Shown here piece after piece: positions 26,719 through 33,810 of a stretch of 64,000 nt of DNA (positions are counted from its first letter, which is position 1; every line of letters starts with the position of its first letter). Both the position numbers and the translations under genes were made by a program. This stretch comes from Paenalcaligenes sp050487225. GTDB taxonomy: Bacteria > Pseudomonadota > Gammaproteobacteria > Burkholderiales > Burkholderiaceae_B. Under the pieces are notes generated by a model that was given only the letters and a program-made list of their open reading frames with translations, did no database searches and was not told the DNA's origin. The stretch covers positions 685,992 to 749,991 of the forward strand of contig NZ_JBKQGY010000002.1 of NCBI RefSeq assembly GCF_050487225.1, written 5' to 3'.

Positions 26719-27843
26719 TTACATGTGAAACAGTTGCTGGTGCTCACGGATCGCGTAGCGGTCTGTCATACCAGCAATGTAGTCTGCAATCGCACGGGCT
26801 TGTGCTTGCGGGCTTTCACGTCGGTGCTCGGCTGTCAGCAAGCGTGGATCTTCCATATACGCCACAAACAACTCACGAATAATACGACGTGCTTTGCTCA
26901 TCATGCGCAGCACTTGTGGGTGGCGGTAGAGGTTCTCGCGCAAGAATTTCTTCAAATGATCGGCTTCTACCCGCATTTCCATCGAAAATGCTGCCATTTT
27001 CCCGGCTTGGCGTAATTCGTCTACGCTACCTGGCCTAGCCATCTCCAGATTCTGCTGCGTCGTCAGCGTCAAATCTTGCACAAAGGTATTGATCATGGTG
27101 CGTATGGTCTCAGCCACCAAGCGCTTTTGCGACACAGAGGGGTACATTTGGCGCGCGGCCACATAGTGCTGGAAGAAAATAGGCACTTCGCACAGTTGCT
27201 CTAGTGTGATCAACTTTGAGCGCAGACCATCATCAATATCGTGATTGTTATAGGCAATTTCGTCGGCCAGATTGGTCACCTGCGCCTCTAAGGAGGGCTG
27301 TCTACGCAGTAAAAAACGCTCGCCCACATCGCCCAACAAATGTGCATGACGCAAATTACAGTGCTTCAAGATGCCCTCACGGGTTTCAAAGCACAGATTC
27401 AGGCCATCAAAGGCGGCATAGCGTTCTTCTAGAGTGTCGACAATGCGCAGACTTTGCAGGTTGTGCTCAAAGCCACCTGCTTGCGGTACTAGCTCGCGCA
27501 TGCAGGCGTTAAGCTCTTCTTGGCCTGCATGCCCGAAAGGGGTGTGTCCCAGATCGTGCGCCAGTGAAATCGCCTCTACCAGGTCTTCATGCACCTGTAG
27601 ATTTCTTGCCAATGAGCGGGCAATTTGTGCGACTTCAATACTGTGCGTGAGGCGGGTACGGAACAGGTCTCCTTCATGATTAATGAAAACCTGCGTTTTG
27701 TACTCCAGCCGCCTAAACGCTTGGCAATGGATGATGCGATCACGGTCTCGTTGAAACTCATTACGCCGTTCCGGCCCATCTTCTGGGTGGCGTCTACCTC
27801 GGCTATGTTCTGGAAAACATGCATAAACGGCCAGTGACACCAT
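26719..27843 (-). CDS. dgt: Deoxyguanosinetriphosphate triphosphohydrolase
   Basis: A 374-residue HD-domain dNTPase that splits dGTP to deoxyguanosine and triphosphate. The HD motif and partners are seen: RDRIIHCQAFRRLEYKTQVF, RTRLTHSIEVAQIAR, SLAHDLGHTPFGHAGQEEL and NLADEIAYNNHDIDDGL. It is of the shorter dGTPase-like class found next to aroB in betaproteobacteria. It follows aroB by 21 nt and is probably co-transcribed as aroK-aroB-dgt. Confidence 0.95.
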   Translation of the reverse strand: MVSLAVYACFPEHSRGRRHPEDGPERRNEFQRDRDRIIHCQAFRRLEYKTQVFINHEGDLFRTRLTHSIEVAQIARSLARNLQVHEDLVEAISLAHDLGHTPFGHAGQEELNACMRELVPQAGGFEHNLQSLRIVDTLEERYAAFDGLNLCFETREGILKHCNLRHAHLLGDVGERFLLRRQPSLEAQVTNLADEIAYNNHDIDDGLRSKLITLEQLCEVPIFFQHYVAARQMYPSVSQKRLVAETIRTMINTFVQDLTLTTQQNLEMARPGSVDELRQAGKMAAFSMEMRVEADHLKKFLRENLYRHPQVLRMMSKARRIIRELFVAYMEDPRLLTAEHRRESPQAQARAIADYIAGMTDRYAIREHQQLFHM

Positions 27844-27864
27844 AACGATCCCCTTATTTATCGG

Positions 27865-28938
27865 TTATTTGAAACCTTCCAAGACCGCCGCCACTTTCTC
27901 TGGCTCTACGGCCTGTACATGACTCTTACCAATGTCGGACATCAGCACAAAGCGCAGTTGCCCGCCTTCGGCTTTTTTATCTATACCCATCAACTCGATC
28001 CAGCGCTCAGCAGGCCAAGAGGGAGGAACAGTGGGGCAACCAATGTTCTTCACCAGCTCTCGTACGCGCTGCACTTTTTCGGCAGGAAAGCCGCAACACG
28101 CCACCGATAGCTCGGCAGCCATAATCATGCCGCACCCTACTGCTTCGCCGTGCAGCCACTTACCGTAGCCCAAACCGGACTCAATCGCATGCCCAAAGGT
28201 ATGACCCAGATTCAGCAAAGCACGTAGCCCTGACTCACGCTCATCAGCAGAGACCACTTCGGCCTTCACTTCGCAAGAACGCTGCACCGCATACGCCAGT
28301 GCGTCTGGGTCACGCTTCACCAGTGCTTCTACATTTTGCTCGCACCACTGGAAAAAGCCTTCATCTACAATTAGGCCATACTTGATCACCTCTGCCAATC
28401 CCGCCGCAATTTCACGGTCTGGCAGGCTTTGCAGCACATTGATGTCTACTTCAACCGCTATAGGCTGGTAGAACGCACCAATCATGTTTTTACCCAAGGG
28501 GTGATTCACAGCGGTTTTACCACCTACCGAGGAATCCACCTGAGCCAACAAGGTTGTGGGCACTTGAATAAAGCGAATGCCACGCATAAAGCAAGCAGCA
28601 GCAAAACCAGCAATATCACCCACCACGCCACCGCCTAATGCCACAATCAGCGCCTTGCGATCCAATCGCTCACCCAATAAGCGGTCAAAAATGCTGTTCA
28701 GCGTATTCCAGTCTTTATAGGCTTCGCCATCTGGGATAGACACCTCTAGCACCGGTTTGCCGGTTTGATTCAAGGCGTCCAACACTTGCTCGCCGTACAA
28801 CCCCATCACCGTAGGATTGCTGATCAACGCAATACGGGTCACATCCGCAGGGATGCTTTCTGCCAACTTGGCTAAACGCCCCGCTGCAATCTGTATGGGG
28901 TAAGAGCCGCTAGGCGTCTGCACCGATACTACTCTCAT
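27865..28938 (-). CDS. aroB: 3-dehydroquinate synthase
   Basis: A 357-residue AroB, second step of the shikimate pathway, converting DAHP to 3-dehydroquinate with NAD+ and a divalent metal. The NAD-binding block ALGGGVVGDIAGFAAACFMRG, the VPTTLLAQVDSSVGGKTAVNHP block and metal ligands in GLAEVIKYG, LNLGHTFGHAIE and WLHGEAV are present. Its start overlaps the aroK stop by 4 nt, so the two are coupled. Confidence 0.98.
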   Translation of the reverse strand: MRVVSVQTPSGSYPIQIAAGRLAKLAESIPADVTRIALISNPTVMGLYGEQVLDALNQTGKPVLEVSIPDGEAYKDWNTLNSIFDRLLGERLDRKALIVALGGGVVGDIAGFAAACFMRGIRFIQVPTTLLAQVDSSVGGKTAVNHPLGKNMIGAFYQPIAVEVDINVLQSLPDREIAAGLAEVIKYGLIVDEGFFQWCEQNVEALVKRDPDALAYAVQRSCEVKAEVVSADERESGLRALLNLGHTFGHAIESGLGYGKWLHGEAVGCGMIMAAELSVACCGFPAEKVQRVRELVKNIGCPTVPPSWPAERWIELMGIDKKAEGGQLRFVLMSDIGKSHVQAVEPEKVAAVLEGFK

Positions 28939-29549
28939 TGTTTGACCTCACATTTATTCAGTAATTCAGCAGCCAAATCGCGCACAGCTGTAGAAATGGG
29001 CGCACTTCCAGTATCAAACACGATGTCTGCCACTTCGGCGTACATAGGCTCACGTTTAGCCAATAATTCTGTCAAACGTTGGCGCGGATTCGGAGTTTGC
29101 AACAAAGGACGACTTTTATCTTTGGCAACGCGCTTAAAAAGTTCTTCTGCGCTCGCTCGCAAATACACAACCAAGCCACGCTGTTTCAGAAAATTGCGGT
29201 TTTCAGGCAACAAAATGGCGCCCCCGCCCGTTGCCAACACAATACCTGGTAACCGAGTGCAAGCGTCTAGTGCTGCTGCTTCACGTCTGCGGAACCCTTC
29301 TTCACCTTCTATGTCAAAGATATCTGCGATGCGTACTCCGCAGCGTGCTTCCAGTTCGTGATCCAAATCTGTGAAACTGCGATTCAGGCTGCGAGCCAGT
29401 TGTTTGCCTATAGTTGTTTTACCAGCACCCATCATACCGACCAGAAAAATAGGGCGTTGATTGGGTTGCCGTAAATGTTGCAGTTCTCTTTCCCCCAAAG
29501 GGGGTAAAGGGTCAATTTGCATGAGTTCTGTGGGTAAAGAGTCTGTCAT
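28935..29549 (-). CDS. aroK: Shikimate kinase
   Basis: A 204-residue shikimate kinase that phosphorylates shikimate at the 3-position. Walker A is GMMGAGKTT (about 38-46); the shikimate-binding DLDHELEARCG, the GFRRREAAAL block and the GGG motif in ATGGGAILLPENR are present, as is the LID Arg in KDKSRPLL. The first 30 residues are an extension compared with E. coli AroK, common in Burkholderiales. In many relatives pilMNOPQ lies upstream; here ponA is directly divergent. Confidence 0.96.
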   Translation of the reverse strand: MTDSLPTELMQIDPLPPLGERELQHLRQPNQRPIFLVGMMGAGKTTIGKQLARSLNRSFTDLDHELEARCGVRIADIFDIEGEEGFRRREAAALDACTRLPGIVLATGGGAILLPENRNFLKQRGLVVYLRASAEELFKRVAKDKSRPLLQTPNPRQRLTELLAKREPMYAEVADIVFDTGSAPISTAVRDLAAELLNKCEVKQ

Positions 29550-29674
29550 TTGTGTATTATCCCATTAGCGCACCCAAAAAAAAGTACACTATCCGAGTTT
29601 TATGGCGTCTGTTAACACAGTAAACTGGTACACACGCTCTACATTCTGTTCCTAGGGCCTAAAAATCACCCGCA

Positions 29675-32101
29675 ATGAGTTCTTCCGCCCAAACTTCTAC
29701 TAAACGTTCCGGATCCTGGCTACGCCGGTTCATCGTGAAATCTATCGTGGTACTGACTGGCTTGGCCGTCAGTGGCGTGCTGCTGGTTGTGCTAGCGCTT
29801 GCCTTGGCATGGCCTAACCTGCCTGACCTCACAGCCATGACAGATTATCGTCCTCGTATCCCCTTGCGCATTTATACCGCAGACAAGGTGTTGATTGGTG
29901 AGTTCGGTGAAGAACGGCGCAATGTGATGCCGTTCAACGAAATCCCCGACGTCATGAAATCGGCCTTGCTGGCTGCTGAAGACGATCGTTTCTATCAGCA
30001 CGGTGGTATTGATCTGCGCGGGGTTGCTCGTGCTGCGATCATGAATATGGTCAGCATGCGCAAGTCGCAGGGTGCCAGTACCATCACCATGCAGCTGGCG
30101 CGTAACTTCTATCTATCGTCCGAGAAAACGTACACACGTAAGTTCTACGAACTGTTGCTGACGTTCAAGATTGAAGCCACGCTGACCAAAGACCAGATTC
30201 TCGATCTGTACATGAACCAGATTTATCTGGGGCATCGTTCTTACGGTTTCCCTGCTGCATCGCGTACGTACTTCGGTAAAAGCCTGACAGAAGTCACACT
30301 GGCTGAGGCCGCCATGTTAGCCGGTATTCAGCGTGCGCCTTCTCGCTACAACCCCATCACTAACTTCGCAGAATCTACCCGTCAACAACAGGGTGTGCTG
30401 CGTCGTATGCTGGATTTGGGTTACATCACACAAGACGAATACGACACTGCTCGTGCACAGAAAATTGAAATCCGCTCGGCACTAGGCACACCAGCCGGTG
30501 GTTACGCGATTCACGGTGAATACGCCGCTGAATTGGCACGCCAACTGCTGTACAACGTGTACCAAGACAACATCTACAGCCGTGGTTTCAATATCTACAC
30601 CACCATCAATTCCAAAGACCAAGAAGCCGCGTACTTGAGCGTACGTGACGGCATTCTGAACTACACCCGCAGAAAGCCTTTCCCAGGCCCTGAAGGTCAA
30701 GTCAGCTTGGCAGAGGGTATTGAGCAAGATGCTGATGCACTGAACGACATTCTGGACGACGTACAACGTAACTACCCTGACACCGGCGATCTACTCACTG
30801 GTGTGGTGTTGTCGGCTAGCCCAACCAAACTCACCGTTGCCCGTAGTGCCGATAACATCATCGACATTACCGACAAACGTGCTCTGGGTATTGTAGCGCG
30901 CGCGCTAGTTCCCAATGCTGCTGAAGGCCAACGCCTAAGCCGTGGCTCTGTGGTGTACCTGTTCAAGAACCCTGAGTCTTGGGAAGTCGTGAACATGCCT
31001 GCCGTACAAGCCGCACTGGTTGCAATCCGCCCTCAAGATGGTGCGATTCAAGCCATGGTCGGTGGCTTCCACTTTGCTGATGGTAAGTTCAACCGTGTGA
31101 CCCAAGCATGGCGTCAACCTGGTTCTGCCTTTAAGCCATTTATCTATGCCTCATCGCTAGAAAAAGGCTTAACACCTGGCACACAGATTGCAGATACCCC
31201 GTTCCAGCTCACCCGCGAACAAACGGGTTCCAGAGCGTGGAATCCTAAAAACTATGGTGGCCGCTACGAACCTATGCTGACCATGCGTCAAGGTTTGTAC
31301 AAATCCAAGAACATGGTTTCTATCCGCATTATGCAAGCGGTGGGCCCACAATATGTTCAGGATTACATCACCCGCTTTGGTTTTGATCGTGAACGTAACC
31401 CTGCCGTATTGCCGTTGGCATTGGGTGCCGGTAGCGTAACGCCATTGCAATTGGCAGGTGCGTACTCAGTATTCGCAAATGGCGGCTACAAAGTACAGCC
31501 TTACCTGATTGATTACGTGACTGACAGCAATGACCAAGTGGTTATGCGCGCCAAACCCGTAGTCGCTGGCGATTCCAAAGCACAAGTTATAGACCCACGT
31601 ACCGCCTATGTCATGAACGACATGCTGCGCGGTGTAGCCACATCGGGTACAGGTGCCCGTGCTTCAGCCACACTCAAACGCAATGACATTGGCGGTAAAA
31701 CCGGTACCACCAACAACTCGTTGGATGCCTGGTTTGCGGGTTACACACCGGATCTAGTCAGCATTGCTTGGATGGGCTTTGACCGTCCGCAATCACTAGG
31801 CTCTGGTGAGACGGGTGGCGGGATCTCCATGCCTATCTGGATCAATTTCATGCGCGAAGCGCTGGCGGGTAAACCCAACGTGCCATTAGGCCCAATGCCT
31901 AGCGGTCTGACTAAAACCAATGGGGATTACTACTACAGCGAATTCCCGCCTGGGGTAGCCATTGAGCGCGTGGGCTTGTCTAGCGCCATGGACAACTTCG
32001 TTTCTGATGTGCCTGACGATGGTATCAACTCGTTGCTACAAGGCCTGCAAAACGATGACAACGTCTATGACGACAGTCCGCAAACCTTTGCTCAGCCGTA
32101 A
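29675..32101 (+). CDS. ponA: Penicillin-binding protein 1A
   Basis: An 808-residue bifunctional peptidoglycan synthase anchored by one N-terminal span (FIVKSIVVLTGLAVSGVLLV). The glycosyltransferase (GT51) domain has EDDRFYQHGGIDLRG and GASTITMQLARNFYL. An OB-like insert follows, then the transpeptidase domain with SXXK in GSAFKPF, SxN in YKSKNMVS and KTGTTNNSLDAWF. It is a normal length for betaproteobacterial PBP1A. The gene is divergent from aroK with a 125-nt spacer. A hairpin follows the stop. Confidence 0.97.
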   Translation: MSSSAQTSTKRSGSWLRRFIVKSIVVLTGLAVSGVLLVVLALALAWPNLPDLTAMTDYRPRIPLRIYTADKVLIGEFGEERRNVMPFNEIPDVMKSALLAAEDDRFYQHGGIDLRGVARAAIMNMVSMRKSQGASTITMQLARNFYLSSEKTYTRKFYELLLTFKIEATLTKDQILDLYMNQIYLGHRSYGFPAASRTYFGKSLTEVTLAEAAMLAGIQRAPSRYNPITNFAESTRQQQGVLRRMLDLGYITQDEYDTARAQKIEIRSALGTPAGGYAIHGEYAAELARQLLYNVYQDNIYSRGFNIYTTINSKDQEAAYLSVRDGILNYTRRKPFPGPEGQVSLAEGIEQDADALNDILDDVQRNYPDTGDLLTGVVLSASPTKLTVARSADNIIDITDKRALGIVARALVPNAAEGQRLSRGSVVYLFKNPESWEVVNMPAVQAALVAIRPQDGAIQAMVGGFHFADGKFNRVTQAWRQPGSAFKPFIYASSLEKGLTPGTQIADTPFQLTREQTGSRAWNPKNYGGRYEPMLTMRQGLYKSKNMVSIRIMQAVGPQYVQDYITRFGFDRERNPAVLPLALGAGSVTPLQLAGAYSVFANGGYKVQPYLIDYVTDSNDQVVMRAKPVVAGDSKAQVIDPRTAYVMNDMLRGVATSGTGARASATLKRNDIGGKTGTTNNSLDAWFAGYTPDLVSIAWMGFDRPQSLGSGETGGGISMPIWINFMREALAGKPNVPLGPMPSGLTKTNGDYYYSEFPPGVAIERVGLSSAMDNFVSDVPDDGINSLLQGLQNDDNVYDDSPQTFAQP

Positions 32102-32111
32102 TTAACAACAC

Positions 32112-32137
32112 ACAATGGTGCCTGATGGCACCATTGT
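32112..32137 (+). terminator. Hairpin after ponA, probable terminator
   Basis: ACAATGGTGCC and GGCACCATTGT form an 11-bp stem with a TGAT loop, 10 nt after the ponA stop. The T-run after it is poor (TGTC), so termination may be partial and allow read-through into lptM-lysA. Confidence 0.65.
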
Positions 32138-32204
32138 TGTCTGGAGGTTTGACGTCTACACACAGGCTGTCATACTTCAAACTTAACACTGTTCATACCA
32201 CACC

Positions 32205-32357
32205 ATGCAGCCAAAACTCTCACCTAAACGTGCGGTGCTTCTCCTTTTAGTGGGTGCAAGTGTCGTACTTGGAGGCTGTGGCTATAAAGGCCCCCTCGTG
32301 TTACCCGAACAAGCTGCAGCGACTAGCCTCAACACTAACGCTGCACCTACTGCCTGA
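32205..32357 (+). CDS. lptM: LptM (YifL-type) small lipoprotein
   Basis: A 50-residue lipoprotein. It has a basic start (QPKLSPKR), a hydrophobic core (AVLLLLVGASVV) and the lipobox LGGC at residues 22-25, then the family hallmark CGYKGPL followed by a Pro/Ala-rich tail. LptM assists assembly of the LptD-LptE lipopolysaccharide export complex. It lies 52 nt upstream of lysA, the standard pair in betaproteobacteria. In many relatives cyaY (frataxin) lies between ponA and this gene, but there is no room for it here. Confidence 0.88.
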   Translation: MQPKLSPKRAVLLLLVGASVVLGGCGYKGPLVLPEQAAATSLNTNAAPTA

Positions 32358-32409
32358 CCCAGTTACTGGATCAGTCCCCTGCTTTTTTTCATGACCTCTA
32401 TTTACCATC

Positions 32410-33678
32410 ATGACCGTAGCTCCGAATTTTCAATTTCATAATGGCGTACTGCATGCCGAACAATGCTCTCTGGAAGACTTAGCCAAAGAGCACGGCACCC
32501 CTTTATATGTCTATTCGCGACAAGCGCTGAAAGACGCTTGGGACAGCTATGAGAAGGCTAAACAAGGTCGTGATGTCTTAGTATGTTATGGCATGAAAGC
32601 CAACTCCAATTTGGCTATTCTGCGTGAACTGGCCAACCACGGTGCAGGCTTTGATATTGTGTCTGGCGGCGAGTTAGCACGTGTTATCGCCGCAGGTGGC
32701 GATCCACGCAAAGTGGTGTTTTCTGGCGTAGGCAAACAGCGTTGGGAAATTGAAGCCGCGCTGGATGCCCAAATCAAATGCTTTAACGTGGAATCCAAAA
32801 GCGAATTGCTACACATTGCACAAATCGCTGCCGACAAAAACTGTGTGGCACCGATTTCGCTGCGCGTGAACCCTGACGTGGATGCACACACCCACCCGTA
32901 CATTTCCACAGGCCTGAAAGACAACAAATTCGGTATTGCAATCGAAGATGCGCCTGACGTCTACGCGCTGGCCAAACAGCACCCACAACTGAAAATCGTT
33001 GGTGTGGACTGCCACATCGGCTCTCAAATCACTGAGATCAGCCCCTACTTGGATGCGCTGGATAAACTGCTAAACCTGATTGACACCCTATCACAGCAAG
33101 GCGTGCAGTTATCGCACCTTGATTTGGGCGGCGGCTTGGGTATTCGTTACACCGACGAAACGCCTGCTACCCCAACCATGCTGCTGACAGAAGTCTTCAA
33201 AGCACTGGATGCTCGTGGCTTGTCTCACTTGCAGTTGGTGTTGGAGCCTGGCCGCTCGATGGTAGGTAACGCTGGTGTATTGCTGACCAAAGTGGAATAC
33301 CTGAAACCCTCTGAAGCCAAAAACTTCGCCATCGTTGATGCGGCCATGAATGATCTTATTCGCCCCACACTCTACGATGCGTGGCACGATGTAGAAGCTG
33401 TACGCCCTCGCCAAGACGGCACTACAGCCTTGGAATACGACATCGTTGGCCCTATCTGCGAAAGCGGTGACTGGTTAGCCCGTGGCCGCAAACTGGCCTT
33501 AGAACAGCACGATCTATTGGCAATTATGTCAGCTGGTGCGTACGGATTCACCATGGCTAGCAACTACAACACCAGACCACGTGCAGCCGAAATTATTGTA
33601 GATGGCAGCACAGTGCATGTAGTACGTCCTCGCGAAGATCTACACAGCCTCTTTGCTTCAGAACGCCTACTACCCTAA
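32410..33678 (+). CDS. lysA: Diaminopimelate decarboxylase
   Basis: A 422-residue fold-III PLP enzyme that makes L-lysine from meso-diaminopimelate. The PLP-binding Lys is in CYGMKANSN; further blocks are VFSGVGKQRWEIEAAL, VDCHIGSQI, LDLGGGLGIRY and the EPGRS phosphate-binding motif. The substrate-binding Cys appears in GPICESGDWLA and AYGFTMASNYN is also present. It follows lptM and ends at a strong terminator. Confidence 0.98.
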   Translation: MTVAPNFQFHNGVLHAEQCSLEDLAKEHGTPLYVYSRQALKDAWDSYEKAKQGRDVLVCYGMKANSNLAILRELANHGAGFDIVSGGELARVIAAGGDPRKVVFSGVGKQRWEIEAALDAQIKCFNVESKSELLHIAQIAADKNCVAPISLRVNPDVDAHTHPYISTGLKDNKFGIAIEDAPDVYALAKQHPQLKIVGVDCHIGSQITEISPYLDALDKLLNLIDTLSQQGVQLSHLDLGGGLGIRYTDETPATPTMLLTEVFKALDARGLSHLQLVLEPGRSMVGNAGVLLTKVEYLKPSEAKNFAIVDAAMNDLIRPTLYDAWHDVEAVRPRQDGTTALEYDIVGPICESGDWLARGRKLALEQHDLLAIMSAGAYGFTMASNYNTRPRAAEIIVDGSTVHVVRPREDLHSLFASERLLP

Positions 33679-33687
33679 GCATCACCA

Positions 33688-33717
33688 CTAAGCCCTGAAA
33701 ATCAGGGCTTAGTTTTT
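33688..33717 (+). terminator. Rho-independent terminator of lysA
   Basis: CTAAGCCCTGA and TCAGGGCTTAG form a perfect 11-bp stem with an AAA loop, followed by five T, 9 nt after the lysA stop. Confidence 0.95.
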
Positions 33718-33760
33718 AAAGAACGCAGACGCCTCACCGTTAACAAAGCATAACAATTTA

Positions 33761-33789
33761 CCGCGACAGCTGATCCGTGTCTGTCGTGG
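33761..33789. promoter_or_regulatory. Inverted repeat upstream of the GGDEF/EAL gene
   Basis: CCGCGACAG (33761-33769) pairs with CTGTCGTGG (33781-33789) with one G-T wobble and an 11-nt loop. It ends 21 nt before the ATG at 33811. It could be an operator or an RNA hairpin in the leader affecting translation. No T-run follows. Confidence 0.4.
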
Positions 33790-33810
33790 TGATTAAGGCT
33801 GTCTAAATTC

